Source of the DNA: Alisma plantago-aquatica
Lineage: Eukaryota > Streptophyta > Magnoliopsida > Alismatales > Alismataceae
Direction: 5' to 3'
DNA: 64,000 nucleotides
NCBI GenBank assembly: GCA_963693085.1
Contig: OY856409.1
Location: forward strand, 1,338,978,915 to 1,339,042,914
A program made the translations under genes and the position numbers. Positions 20,424-33,543 of the stretch are shown here, piece by piece. The stretch's first letter is position 1, and every line of letters begins with the position of its first letter. Under the pieces are notes generated by a model. It ran no database searches. It was not told where the DNA came from and saw nothing but the letters and a program-made list of their open reading frames with translations.

Positions 20424-22028
20424 TGTTGGATCCTAGATGGGTGATTAGATGCTCTAGAGGGGGGGTGAATAGAGCTGAAAGCACTTAAACAAAACTCATT
20501 AAAGCTTCAAGATATATGACAAGATAAGGTTGCTAAGTAGGTAATTTGAGTGCAACTAAAACATACATAGCAAGGGAGAGAGAGATTGAACATGCACCAA
20601 TTAGACAAGCTATTTAGAGTGGTTCCACACTTCAAACTAGAAGTGTGTCAGTCCACTTTCCTAGAGAGGTCAACCTCTAGGACTTCCAAACAATTGCATT
20701 CTTATATTCATTCATAAGACATACAATGCATGACCAAACAAAAGACTTACCTATCCAATACAAAGAGTATTCAACCTTACCAAGGACTTACCCACTTTGC
20801 AAGAGTCTTCGACCTTCTCCAAGGACTTACCCACTCTTGCACAAGTCTTCATCCTTGCAGGGATTACCCACTCTTCTTGGATCTTTAGCTTTTGACTTCA
20901 CCTTCACTCGGAGAAGCTTCCACCAAGGTCTTACCCACTTGAGCTTGAGTCTTCTGTCTTCTCTAAGGGCTTACCCACTCTAGCTCCAAGTCTTCAGCCT
21001 TGATCTTCACCAAGGGACTCCTTCCCTTGTTCTTCTTCACCTCCCTTGGATAAGAGAGAGAACCTTCATCTTCATGATTGTAAATGAGAGATGGGAAGGT
21101 GGTGGAAGTGAGAGCCTCACAAGATATACATGTAGGACTAGCTCTCTTACATATTTCCTACTCACTCTAATGGATGTAGCAAGTGATTAAGCTTAGAGAG
21201 AGAGAGGAGGCTGTAGGAAGCACTCAACTATAGAATAGGAACCTCACATAGAGTTTGCAATGAATGCTCAACCTTGGAATGAAGCCCAAGGGGTCCTATT
21301 TATAGTTGGGGATGCCTCTTAGCCTTTGGGAACACTTGTGAATGAAAACTAGCCATTTTGTGGCTTGCAACGGATATATTTTCACTTGTTGCAACTCCAC
21401 AACAGCTAGAAACACTTTTCTGCACTTTTCCGTACAGTGCAATCGGTCGAGTTTCTATAAGGGTAACTCGACCGATAGAGTAAAAGACAAAGCCGATATT
21501 CAAACCATCGATCGAGTTTGTCCTGAGGAAACTCAACCGACCAATGAAAATCGATTTGGTCAGTTACTCCATCGATCGAGTTCTGTGTGAACACAACTCG
21601 ACTGATGCAATCTTCAGAAAATTGATCAAGGATGATCGGTCGAGTTTTCAGGCTGAGAAACTCGACCGACAAAGTGCCTGTAATCACTTTTTAAAGTTGC
21701 ATCTAAAGTGCTCTAATATTCGATCTAAGTGCTCCTGATATTTTCTAAGCTTAATTACAAGTCATACAATCATTACAAGTGATTTACAACATGATTCTAA
21801 TGGATATACATCATATTACAAAAACGTGCACTTGTATGGGTTTGACTTGTCTTTTCTCCAATTAGATATGCGCAAGTTAGGGCATTTGGAGTGTGTCTAT
21901 ACCTAATCTGAAATCACTCAAGTAGAAGCATTAGACACCAATATGTGGAATGGTCAGTCATCATCAAAACACGGGTTTAGTCAATTTAAACGTGAGTCAT
22001 CATTGACCTAATTGACCTTGAGTCAACA
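20424..22028 (-). mobile_element. Solo LTR D, related to the LTR of element C
   Basis: This is 1,605 bp, beginning TGTTGGATCC and ending GAGTCAACA, with the target duplication TGAAG at 20419-20423 and 22029-22033. The layout matches the C LTR: GGGGGTGAATAGAGCT near the left end, Ser/Pro-rich tandem-like repeats, a TATA box at 21296-21305 (minus) and four inverted-repeat modules at about 21441-21670 in the same order. Many substitutions separate it from C, so it is another subfamily or an older insertion. No internal sequence remains, which points to LTR-LTR recombination. Confidence 0.92.
20740..21010. repeat. Tandem repeats in R/U5 of LTR D
   Basis: Units of about 40 bp containing AAGGACTTACCCACT and AAGTCTTC recur about five times. 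A shorter version (AAGGACTTACCCA, two to three units) is at about 8210-8300 and 17915-18005 in the C LTRs. Confidence 0.75.
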
Positions 22029-22704
22029 TGAAGTGCATATCATCACCCTTTATTATGGTTAGGGTTTCAAACCATATTATCACCCTTCATTAGGGTTATG
22101 GTTTCCCCTTATTAACCAATTAGGGTTTCAAGATCATATAATTAAGAATCAAAACCTAATTCATACTCCACTCATATTAGGAGTATCAATGTATGATCAT
22201 TAAATGAATATCACATAAGTATGAGTTTCTTTCTCATCCTCACTAGGATGTTGATTACATCATACTTTATTAGGTTGGCTCAACCCTTTCTTCAAGGTAC
22301 ATTAGCCTACTTAATCAAAGTGCATTGAACTCTTTACATCTTAATGTATCATTTGATATAGCACACTACATGTGTTACTCAATCAAGTATATTAGATTGA
22401 GGTGCTCCCACTATATCAGGCATATGAGTGTATATGTACTTGACACCATATTGTGCTTCCATATTGTATTTGAGGTATCCTCATCACCATATCATGCTTC
22501 TATATCATATTACTTCATCATTAGGGTTTGCATCTGGGGTTAAATCCTTATGCTTATATCCCATCAAGCCTTCATGATATCATCCTACCCTTCATCACGT
22601 GATAAGTGATAGGCTAGATATTAGGTTAGTCTAAACCAAACCATATGCACAAACCAATAGGGTTTGGGGTTCCAATGTATATCGAGTTTCACATTCCATG
22701 TCAG

Positions 22705-23310
22705 GTCTCAACACCATATTGGATTAGGGTATCTACTTGACACCATATCATGTTCAAGGTGAATGATTGACCCCATATCATGCTCAAGGTGTATGTATGT
22801 ATTACTCATATCGCCCATGAGGTACAAACTCATTACTATCTCATGTTTGAGGTAGGCACTTGGATCACCTATATTGGGTTACTCATAATTTAGGGTTTTT
22901 CATTTCAAGTTAGAGGTACTTAGCACCATATCATGTGTAGGGTGAGTGCTTGACCACATATCATGTATAAGGTATATGCTTGATACCATATCGTGCATAA
23001 GGTGTGCACTTCATCATCATATCATGCATAAGGTATATGCTTCATCATTATATTGTGCTAGTGATATGTTCACTTCACCATATCGGGTTAGGGTATCTAC
23101 TTGACACCATATCGTGTTCAAGATGAGTGCTTGACCCCATATCGTGCACAAGGTGAGTGTATGTGTCACTCATATTGTCCATGAGGTATACCTCATCACC
23201 ATATCGTGTTTGAGGTGGGTACTTGGATCACCTATATCGAGTTGCTCATAATCTAGGGTTTCTCATCATCTCAGGTTTAAAGGTGCTTCAACCCGATATT
23301 GGGTTGTACC
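22705..23310. repeat. Degenerate tandem array in LTR B, CACCATATCRTG...AGGT units
   Basis: Units of roughly 30-50 bp of the form CACCATATCATG or CACCATATCGTG, followed by a spacer and AGGT, are repeated at least a dozen times with variable spacing. The units are irregular, so an exact period cannot be given by eye. Given the inferred orientation, they lie downstream of the LTR TATA candidate, in transcribed R/U5. Confidence 0.7.
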
Positions 23311-23729
23311 TTGATGATGTCATCATCATCAACCTCAAGATTCTTGTTATTACTATTATATTTCATGGACAACAGTCCTAAACAAGTTTTAGAACTCATA
23401 GGATCATCAGTTATTTAAAAGAATTCGAAATTGAAAGTAGATCAACAAGTTCAACAGAATTGAAGGTGAATAATAACATAATTGGGTTCAAGTTATATAA
23501 CCTACCTCAAGAACAACTTCAAAGCTCCAAGCTCCAAAGCTTCACATTCCTAAGGTTGAAGATGGTCTTCACCACTCCCCTATATGCAAAGAATCACCAT
23601 GGATAAGTATTTGGTGAAGAAGAAAAGAAAGGAAGATCTCAACCCTAGATCCATGCTTTAATCCAAGGTTGAAGATGATCATGGCCTCACCTTAGGGTTA
23701 AGAATTGAGCTCCTTATTGATCCTTAGCA

Positions 23730-23960
23730 CCATGCACGATATCTCACCTCTCATGTACAATATCCCCCCACTTGTGGATGATATCCCTTCACTTGTGGCC
23801 GATATCACTTCCCTATGGCCGACATCACTTGCTATGGCCGATATCACCTTAGTATGGTCGATATCACCTTGCTATGGCCAATATCACTTTTCTATGGCCG
23901 ATAAAAAGGCTCTATGAACGATACCCCTTCACCTATGAATGATACCAAGACACTATGCAC
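23730..23960. repeat. Short tandem array in LTR B, CTATGGCCGATATCAC units
   Basis: A run of units of about 20-24 bp is built on TATGGCCGATATCACCT, with a GATATC palindrome in most copies. They are non-coding. They may be a sequence-duplication product or a cluster of binding sites. Confidence 0.75.
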
Positions 23961-24930
23961 TATATATAAGAGAAAGAGGATGAAAAATTTCACTAATATG
24001 TGAAAGGAATGGTATATATAGTTGAGGTTCATGAAAAAGAGTGAATATGAGGTGTCATCACTTTAAGCTACTCGATTCCACATGTCCATACATGGTTGAC
24101 ACATGTACATGCATGCAATCTTATTTATCTTGACATGCAAAACACTTGAGGATAATCTATAGATGATATCTCGGCCATCACTTATCTCTCTGGATAAGAT
24201 ATATCAACTCAATCACCACTTTATTCACAACCTGATACAACTTTTCCAAGGAAGTTGTAAACTGATACACTTCACCTCCTTGAGGTGATTAGGCCATCAT
24301 GGAAATTTCCAAGAGTTCAAAAACTGATATGAGATCCCATCTATGGCTCCTTGGCTGATAGGCACTCCCATATCAAGTCTACAACCCAATACAACTCAAA
24401 TTAGGGTTTCATATTCAACCCTTTCTTGGTCTTTTCATCACCAAGAGTACCATCACTCAAATATGATTCAAACATGGTGTCTCCTTCTTTCTCTCTCCTC
24501 TATATGATACTGGGAGGGAGTAGGGACACTATAGAGGTGGTAATTTGCATATCAACCTTACATTATTTGTAAATTACAATTTGAACCAAAATCGATACAT
24601 AAGGCACTGGCATTATTCAAACAAGTTCAAACTTGGAATTTAGGTTTTCCACAAGACACCACTTAGAATAATTCTCTCTCTTATGATTCTAAAACACTTA
24701 AGGCACATTCAACATGTGACATATTGCAATATAACCCCTCATCTTGGGTAACTTGCATTTTGGTCCAAAATAAGAGAACATTGCTCAAACATCATTCAAA
24801 TAGGACCAAACTTGAAACATAAGTTTGTCATCTGATAACAAAACACTTTAGAGAATTATATTAAAGTTCTAACCAACTTATTTAAGCCAAAAAATGGGGT
24901 TATCCCTAAACCCATGTCAGAGATGTTACA

Positions 24931-25741
24931 TCACATACAAGGTGCCTCACAATATTATGACATAGACGAATATGTCTACTCTTCCCACTATAAACTTTGT
25001 TTTTAGCTCTTGCTATGGAAGCTTGATTATCACAGTGTATAAACATTGGTGGAGAAGGTTTCTCCCAATTGGGAAGATCCATTAGAATATGTCTTAGCCA
25101 TTCGGCTTCAGTTCTAGCCTTTTCTAAGGCAATAAACTCGGATTCCATAGTGAAACGAGCTATACATGTTTGCTTGGAAGATTTATAAGACACAACACCT
25201 CCACCCATAGTGAATATGTATCCACTTTTATATTTCAATTCATCTGAATCAGAAATCCAATCGACATCACAATATCCTTCTAGCAGAGTTGGAGATCCAC
25301 AAAAAATTAATTCATGATTAATTGTGCATTTTAGGTATCTTAAAACCCTATGTAGACCCAATGATCCTTGTTAGGATTTTAAGTATATCTACTTAATCTT
25401 CCAACTACATATGTTAGATCTGGACAACTAAAATTCATTAGGTACATCATACTTCCTATTACTTGTGCATATTTGACTTGTGGAACACTAGTACTTTTAT
25501 TTTTTCTAAGATTGCAACTAGAATTAAAAGGTGTACTTACTGGCTTACAATCAAATATTGAAAACCTTTTGGGGATTTTCTCAACATAATGTTCTTGGGA
25601 TAGCATGATGCAACCATCAATTTTAAGAAGTTTAATTCCTAAAATTACATCTGTTTCACGCATATTTTTCATATCAAAATTAGAAGCCAAGAAGCCTTTT
25701 GTACTATTTATTATATCAATATTAGTGCCAAAAATAAGCAT
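24931..25741 (-). pseudogene. Copia element A reverse transcriptase/RNase H, broken by LTR B
   Basis: 25741-25379 begins just at the RT active site (YVDDMLIFG) and includes SCPDLTYVVGRLSRYT of the connection. A frameshift near 25370 leads into RNase H at 25361-24931, with RVLRYLKCT, DVDWISD and CDNQASIA. The frame is interrupted at 24931, where solo LTR B is inserted, and continues at 7164. Together with stops upstream this copy is dead. Confidence 0.85.
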
Positions 25742-26397
25742 GTCATCTACATAAAGACATATAATAACACAACCTTGGTTATCAACTTTTTAATATATAC
25801 ACGTGTATCCTTCATTTATATGGAATCCATATGATACAATGACCTTATCAAATTTCTCATGCCGTTGTTTAGGTGCTTATTTCAAGCCATAGAGAGATTT
25901 GATTAGTTTGCATACCATAGGTTCTTTTCCAGTAACTACATAACCTTCGGGTTGATCCATATAAATTTCTTCATCTAATCTCCATTCAAGAAAGCAGTTT
26001 TAACATCCATTTGGTGTATAATTAATTTCTTAATAGATGCCAAAGCAAATTAAATCTTAATTGAAGAGATTATAGTTACAGGAGCAAAAGTATCAAAATA
26101 GTCAATGTCCTTTTATTATTTATATCCCTTGGCAACCAATCGAGCTTTGTATTTATCTACAGTCCCATCTGTTTTCAATTTTCTTTTAAATATCCATTTA
26201 CATCTTATGGGTTTGATGCATGGTGGAAGATACACTAATTCCCATGAGTGATTAGATAATATAGATTCAATCTCGCTATTAATTGCTTCCTTCCATAAGG
26301 ACAAATAAGTTGAATTAATAGCATCATTGTAATATTGAGGGTCATTATCCACTATAAAGGAATATAAATCATCACCAAGATTCTTTTCCTTTGTCAT
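25742..26397 (-). pseudogene. Copia element A N-terminal reverse transcriptase
   Basis: 26397-26116 encodes the start of RT with WKEAINSEIESI, KWIFKRK and ARLVAKGYK. Below 26116 the conserved core (through the DVKTAFLNG and YGLKQ region) is only recognisable with stops and frame changes. Confidence 0.8.
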
Positions 26398-27465
26398 CCT
26401 AGTGGATCTTCTAGGTTTTATATCATCAGCTCTAAAACATCATTAGAATTGGATGTATTTGGGATATTCTCTAAAATTTCATTTGAAGGATTAGATAACT
26501 TTTCTAAGGGAGTTTTCATAGGAAAGATATGTTCAAAAAATTCAACATTTTTAGATTCAACAGTAGTATTAGGTTCTATAACATTGTTGCTACTTCTAAG
26601 AATAAGAATCTATATGTGGCACTATTTTGAGCATAACCTATAAAGACACCATCTAGAGTTCTAGATCCCAATTTTCATTTCTTAGGCTCATTTAATAAGA
26701 CTTTAGCTAAAAAACCCCACACTTTGAGATATTTCAAATTAGGAGGATATCCTTTCCATAATTTATAAGGTGTCTTATTTGTCTTCCTACTAGAGATGCG
26801 ATTTTGAAGGATCCAAGATGACAAAATTGTTCCCCCCACAAGTTGTTTGGTGCTCCTGAATTGATTAAAATAGAATTCATCATCTCTTTAGAGTTCTATT
26901 TTTATGTTCTGCAATCCCATTTGATTGAGGTGAATATGAAGGCGTGTATTCATGTATAATACTATGGTTTACATAAAAATCATTAAAGAGAACAATCATA
27001 TTCACCGAAACTATTTGAGCGAAGACGTTTTATTTTCTTATTGAGTTAATTCTCTACTTCTATTTTATATTTAACAAACATTTCAAAGGCTTCATCCTTT
27101 AAATGTAGTAAATATAATTTGGTATGTCGTGAGAAATCATCTACAAAAATAATATAGAAACATTTACCACCTCTACATAGATTTCCTTTTAAATCTCCAA
27201 GATCGGTGTGTACTAAATCTAGTAATTCGGAATTTCTATGTGAAATTTGAGGACATGGTTTCTTTCTAGATTTAGTTTCAGCACATACTTGACATTTATT
27301 ATTTAAATCAACAACATCATGTATATCTTTTAGAAAACCTAAAGATTTCATGTGTTGTATATATCTAAAATTAATATGTCCAAGTCTATTGTGCCACATA
27401 TAAAAAAAGCCAACGATATAAGTAGAAGAAAAAATTTCATTAGCATCAGAGTTTGGTACATTCAA
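26398..27465 (-). pseudogene. Copia element A integrase
   Basis: 27465-27046 contains the zinc-binding HNRLGHINFRYI and CQVCAETK, then LVHTDLGDLKG with the first catalytic Asp and FVDDFSRHTK. The rest of the core and the C-terminal region to 26398 is present only as frameshifted fragments. It belongs to the Tork/TAR-like copia group by general resemblance; the lineage is not certain. Confidence 0.78.
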
Positions 27466-27486
27466 AAGAAAGAGACTATTTAAACA

Positions 27487-27830
27487 TTACCCCATACCAA
27501 GGTAGTCCCCAGACTTAGACAAAATGACCTTGTCTGATTCAAAGGACACCTTGACCCCAAACTTAACAGGTTGAGAGACAAAAATCAAATTAACCCTAAT
27601 GTCTAGAACATACAACACATCTTTGATCAGCAGAATTTTCCCAAAAGTCATCTTGATCATGACATTTGCCTTTCCGGTCACAGAAGAAGAACTGGAGTTG
27701 CCCATGACAACCTGATGCTCATCATGTCCTACTTCTGAGTAGGTCACGAAGGCATCTATGTTCCACCAATGTTGCAGCTAGCCCCAGAGTCAATGATCCA
27801 ATCATGCTGCTAGAATAATCCCATGTTGAC
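27487..27830 (-). pseudogene. Copia element A protease
   Basis: A WIIDSG active site is encoded near 27785-27800 on the minus strand and is soon followed by stops in frame. 27747-27487 carries a protease C-terminal half with ITFGKILLIKDVLYV-like sequence (as seen: MTFGKILLIKDVLYV). Confidence 0.7.
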
Positions 27831-28762
27831 CAGGGTGATGAATGCCACAAACACGTCCTCAGTGATAAGGTTAGTTGGTGTTTTCTTAGAATATTGAACT
27901 GCTTGCTTCTTCCTGTGCCTGCATTTAGGAGAAGTATGAGAAGGTTTTCCAAAACATAGCAAAAAAATCTTTTTCTTAATGTCTTTATTGCCTATATTTT
28001 TATTTTTATTTCCTTTCCCTTTCTTATTTTTGCAGTTATTTTTAGATTGATCAGAAGAATTATTTTTAACTTCATTGTTAATAAAGTTTGCAGAACTTGA
28101 TAACTCTTTGTTCAAATCAGAATTTTCTCTAGTATGATTTTGATCTTCAACTCAGATGTGTATTATTACATCATCCAGTGACATAGTCTTTCTTTTGTGC
28201 TTTAAGCTGTTCTTGTAATGTTTTCAAGAACCAGACAATTTTTCAATTAACGACCCCACAACGAAAGACTCATGAAGATCAATTTTTTCATTCTTCAAGT
28301 CATCTAGTAAGATCTGAAATCATGAATTTGTGTAGTTATATCTTTATCTCCAATCATATGAAAATTTAGAAAATTTGCAATAGTAAATTTCTAGGTAGAA
28401 GCCTCTTCTAGAATGTATTTCTTATTTAGGCTTTCTAAATTTTGGATGCAATTTTAGTTGGAAAGTATGCATCAAATAGTCGGTTAGATAATGTACTTAG
28501 AATAACATCTTGACAGATGTGATTTTCTTTTTCCCTATCAACAGAATCATTTTCAGGTTTTGTTCAGTTAAAGAAAACGATACATTAGAAACTCCAAAGC
28601 AGTAATAACTTTTTCTTGCCAACGCCTATAATGTTGTCCATTAAATTGTTCAATTTTCACAACATCAGGAAGTGGTGTTTGTGAAGCAGTAGAAATAGTG
28701 AAAATCTTATTGTTATTATTTGACTGTGTCATAGGCATAAAGGGGGTTTCAAAACCTTCCAT
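27810..28762 (-). pseudogene. Copia element A gag
   Basis: The ATG is at 28760-28762. The first 64 residues include VVKIEQFNGQHYRRWQEKV, the typical copia Gag N-terminus. After several stops and shifts, 28115-27810 has an Asn/Lys-rich stretch and a zinc-knuckle remnant (FGKPSHTSPKC) in which the first Cys spacing is lost. The 5' leader is cut off by solo LTR H at 28786, and no primer-binding site was found. Confidence 0.78.
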
Positions 28763-29375
28763 GTTAGTACCTGTGAGACCCCTAATGTAACACCCATATT
28801 TTTATAACACATGAGCGGAAGCTATATTTTTTCCTTCACCTGGGAGTGTCACAAACATGATGATCATTGCAATTAAAGCAAATGAAACACTTTGCATAAC
28901 TGGAAAACTGATTCATACATAGTTTTATAAAGAAAAAAATCATCTAATCTACCATGATAACAAGACTATACATAATAAAAGATGTCTAAACTCTGGATTG
29001 TCACGGTAGATGGAACCCCACTAGGCAAGCTTGAAATCTCCTAGTCCTTTGTTTGTCCTTTTGTTCTTCAATTGCTCCAAAACCTACGGACATCGTGTCC
29101 CCAACCATGCATTAGGAAAAACAGAAGTGGCATGAGTATTCTAAAATATACATTGCTAAATCAAGAAACATATTATCTCTCATTTCTTAAACTCTATCTT
29201 TTCTGGAGACCTATACTCTAGGTCTCATGGCCTACACCAAAGTGTCTGGATAATAAATATCTTATCTGAATTCCTCTCATCACACTCGTGGATGATATTA
29301 CAGACATGATCTAATCTTAAGTATCTTTTACTTATGATTTTTATCTGTTTGTGGCCACCATTATACAATAAGTCC

Positions 29376-29502
29376 TCCTCTATTGACATCAAAGTGTCCT
29401 CTATGGTGTAACGCACCCTCTGTTGGCACAACATGCCCTCTATTGACACCAAAGTGTCCTCTATGGTACAACACACCCTCTATTGGCACAACGTGCTCTC
29501 TG
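29376..29502. repeat. Short tandem repeats in LTR H
   Basis: Units of about 25 bp containing CCTCTATTGACACCAAAGTG or CCTCTRTTGGCACAACATG alternate, giving a higher-order period near 75 bp. They are non-coding. Confidence 0.75.
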
Positions 29503-31857
29503 AAATGGAGTAAACACTCCTCTGAATTGGCAACAAATGCCTCTGAATCGTCCCAGGACTCTCTGATTGAGGACTTATCATATAATGTATTATGTGAAGG
29601 TTCTGATTAATTATCTTAAGTCTACCTTTACTAAACTCTAAATATGAACTTATCTAAAACTGAGTACTGAACATGTACTAAATCTTAAATCTGAATATGA
29701 ATCTCTGCTCTTAAATTTTAAATTGAATCTATTACTGAGATGTGAATATGTATCACAAATTACTACGTAATTGGGATTGGGTCTACAACCCTTATCATGT
29801 ATCTTTATTCAATATCTGACTACTCAGACACTGAGTAATTTAAGTCTGAATCTAAAGCTGATATTCTCATTATCTGGGTAAACTTTATTCAGAGACTCGG
29901 ATTTGGTAAAATTACTTCATTTCTACCAATTATATGATAAATGAGTCTAATATCTTAGGAGAAAGGATCTGAAATTACTATAGAAATGCTAAGTATACCA
30001 AGTAGCTTAAGTCAAGGTTATGAAAATAGTGTAAGTTTAAAGTATCTAAAAACATGAATTCTGACAAGATAATTTAACCTTTATAAAATCTGATTTTTAC
30101 CCTGAATCTTAATGTTTGCATATGAGCTTACATTTTACAACTTAAACCTTAAAATAGCAATCTTATATAATCTTATCTTGAAACTTAATCATAACTTAAT
30201 GCATCATAATCTTATATCTATCATCATAAAACTCAAATTACAATGCACTCTAATAGGGCCCTTATATTGAAAATAGATAATGTCTTAATACATTCAAATC
30301 TCACTTTGTATTTTGCTTCTAGATGTTGCTCATTATATGAAATCTGATTAACTCCTTAGTTCTTAGATCTTTATATATATAAGAAATATGGATAACATGT
30401 TTCTACTTGAAATCTTCATACTCAACTATATGTATAAAAGTGAGGGACCCTATTAGTATGTTCATACTTAAAATCTTAACACATGGTTATATCTCATTAC
30501 CATGGATGTATGCCAGTCTTAACTTGTATTTCTTGTCTTGTGGTCTTGAACATTTGTATAGAACAAAATTAAGAAACATGAGAGTAATTTACTCTTCTAT
30601 CCTTGTTAATTCATTTCCATCTAATGACACATCTCTAATTAATACATTGAGCATATCAAATATCATAATCATAAAGTATAGAAAATTTTGCCTACAAATC
30701 TGATTAGAACATTGGACATGAAGTTCTCATTTAAGATGCATGTAAAAGTACTAGATTTAATAACTTGAAATACTCATGGGCATGAACCACTTACCTCTTG
30801 TACTGAGGGTATCTTTAAGGTAGTCCTGATTCCAAGTCCATAACTTTAATAACCTGAATATCATCGTAGTTCTATTAGTCTACATGTATGTTCCATCGTT
30901 CTATTACTAAATCTCAAAAGCCCATCTTCCTAACTTCATATACCGACTTAGGGTCCTTATTTAGAATAAACATAATTTTAATCTAAAATCACCACAAAAT
31001 CTTGGCGTTGAAATTAAATAGACTCTTATTATATAGTCACTATAATCTTTATACTCAAATAAGACATAAATCATCTTATGCACTCATATGAACATATACT
31101 TCATTGTATGAGAATAATTCTCAAACATAGTCACATATTCTAAACATACTGACTCAATTAGGAAACCAAAGTAGAATACCATCACGTTACTAATATCAGG
31201 CCTAATTAGGCATACATATATCACTTATTGTGCCAAGATAATGATCTTTTATTCATACATAATGGCCACTCAAGTTAAAACTAAATACTAATATAATAGA
31301 ATGATAAACTCCATCAAATCTCCAGAAAAATTAATCACATAATGTAGTAAGGTTTTCTATAAAAATATTAGGTTGTTTCATAATCAAATCATGGGTGTAA
31401 TACCCAAAATGCCCTTATTAGGATTATCATAAAAACTAAAGTAGAAATATCAAATAAGAGAGATCAGGATTTGGAATCATACTAGGAATACCAAAATAAG
31501 ATTAATGTATATTATTCATAAATTTCTAAAGTCGTTTGCTATTTTTAATTGACAAAATATTGAAATCGTATAGTTTTGAATACACTATATTTAGTAAATA
31601 TCAGATATCAAATCATAATTTGAAAGTATTTTTAAGAGATAATATGCTTGGAGAGATTTCTATAGGTACCTTTCTTGATAAAATCTAAGTTTCCTACCCC
31701 AAGATATAAATTTTTGAAGTTACCTTACTCAAGATTAATCTCGACCGTTGATTTAAGATCCAATGGCCCTCCTCAATGGCACCTCTCCTCCACTTCCTTT
31801 GGTGGCGGATCCCCTGTGCGACCCTCTTTCTTCGTCACCTGATAGACAAGAGAGGCT
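29503..31857. other. AT-rich body of LTR H, no gene
   Basis: The sequence is extremely AT-rich with no frame over about 100 codons and no protein motif. It is interpreted as part of LTR H because it lies between its defined start and the Angela element's target site. Confidence 0.6.
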
Positions 31858-33087
31858 TGTTGGTATGTATGCCCATAGAGCAAGTCATGTGATGATTGTA
31901 ATGGGATACTTTGTAGATGATTTGAATAATAATAAAGGCAATTTCCGATCTATATGTTTTAACTATTTCTGAGATGATAGTGTAACATGATAGATGTCTA
32001 AAGAATTGTTTTACTCGATGACGTATGCTTTTGGGTTGAGGACCTAAATGATGAGATCATACAGATGTTAAGAGTATACATTCTTGTTTAGTCCCTAGTC
32101 GGTTGTTATTGTGGAAATATCCATAGACATCAATAACACTAAAGACTAGATTGTGTGTTGGTTGATGACAAAATCTCATTAGTCATGATATAGTGATATC
32201 AAACCAAGCACATAGGTACTTGTTAGAGAACAAGTATACCAGACAGACCCATCATGAGAGTGACACATGGAACCATGATTTGGTAGTCACATTCAGCTTT
32301 CACAATGATGGTGGTGAGTGTGATTCTTCGACCTGAAATCACTACACTCAACACATGTCGTTGGGTACACTTTGACATCATCAAACGCAATCCTGAAACA
32401 TGGGTTGTTACAAAGGTGATGATTGGGTGACTTTGACACATGGGGCTTTTGAGGGGTGAGTGATAGATATGGGATTTGTCCCTCCTAAGGGAGTTTGATG
32501 TTCATGGCCACTTGATGAGTAGGATTGAGGGACTTTGATGTCCATGGCCACTTGATGAGTAGGATTGAGAAAGGCATGCACATGCATGTGTGAATCAATA
32601 TGTGATATTGATGTCACACACATCTCACCCAGTCTGCTCTGAGATCAAGGAAATGGATGAACGTTGAAAGGATGATTGTACCATGCCTTGAGTTCATTCA
32701 GGACATTAGTGAAAAAGGAATTATACATCCACTGTAACACCATTCATGGATTGTAGGATTGAAAGTTGTTCTCCAACTTTCTATTTCATTTGGGTAGCAC
32801 TGATGTGCGACTAGGCACTGCTCTTTGCTTGTGAAGTCATAAGTGTTAGGGACTTTCACTGCCAACGTGAAATGGGCCTGCATGGTCACACACATAGGAT
32901 TTAACCTGGAAGAGGAGTTTGTCCACAAACAATGTTTGTATTGATTACTAAAGGAGTTTAGTAGTTCAATTAAACACTCAATCAATTGATAGATCAATAT
33001 CATAGTGTTCAAGGTGTTGGACCGATTGATTAGAGTATCAGATTGATTAGAACTGCAATTGATTGATTTTGCACAGCCTGCACTCCC

Positions 33088-33432
33088 AACCGATCGGCTC
33101 ATGTGATGAACCGATCGACTCAGGACAGAATGAACCGACCGGTTCTAGGGTTGAACAAATCGGCTCAACTGGTCCAAACGAGCAAGTTGGGAAAGTCATG
33201 TTGGTGAGAAATTTCTTTTCGTTTCACTTGTCCAATTTGATTGGAACAAGGATTGGTATTTGGATCAATTCGAAATAAAAAAGGAAAAGTCAATCGGGAA
33301 CTGACCAGGGCAGTGAACCGATCGTTTCAAAAGTGAACCGATTGGCTCAAGTGTCCCAACCGATCAGTTCAGGTATGAACCGATCGGCTCAGGTTCCCAA
33401 CCGATCGGTTCATGCTTGAAATGACCGGTTCA
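33088..33432 (+). promoter_or_regulatory. Palindrome array in U3 of E 5' LTR
   Basis: About ten copies match the perfect 16-bp palindrome TGAACCGATCGGTTCA with 0-4 changes, in two clusters. The array ends about 100 bp upstream of the TATA box. The other LTR has the corresponding array at 40088-40170 and 40313-40392, with fewer modules and CpG decay (for example CGATCGG to CGATCAG). I infer a regulatory role. Confidence 0.8.
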
Positions 33433-33530
33433 GCTGGCGTAGTTGGTTGTTTTGTGGAAAATCTAAAACCCTTCTACTCCTGCTTTAATCCCACATTTCT
33501 CGGGGTAGAGAACCCTGTCCCATGACCCTC

Positions 33531-33543
33531 CTATATATATAGG
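33531..33543 (+). promoter_or_regulatory. TATA box of E 5' LTR
   Basis: CTATATATATAGG is followed by GGTATTGGGG. The equivalent in the 3' LTR is at 40490-40500. It defines plus-strand transcription in agreement with pol. Confidence 0.8.

Larger units (their letters stand above)
7160..24935 (-). mobile_element. Solo LTR B (Tekay/Del-like gypsy), inserted in copia A and itself interrupted twice
   Basis: The LTR body starts TGTGATGACC at 7165 and ends GATGTTACA at 24930. It is flanked by the 5-bp duplication TCACA (7160-7164 and 24931-24935). Subtracting elements C and D leaves three pieces: 7165-7861, 19101-20423 and 22034-24930, about 4.9 kb in total. No primer-binding site, polypurine tract or pol accompanies it, so it is a solo LTR. 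Minus orientation is inferred from its similarity in end structure to the LTRs of F, whose orientation is fixed by a primer-binding site. A minus-strand TATA candidate lies at 24011-24021. The family name is tentative. Confidence 0.8.
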
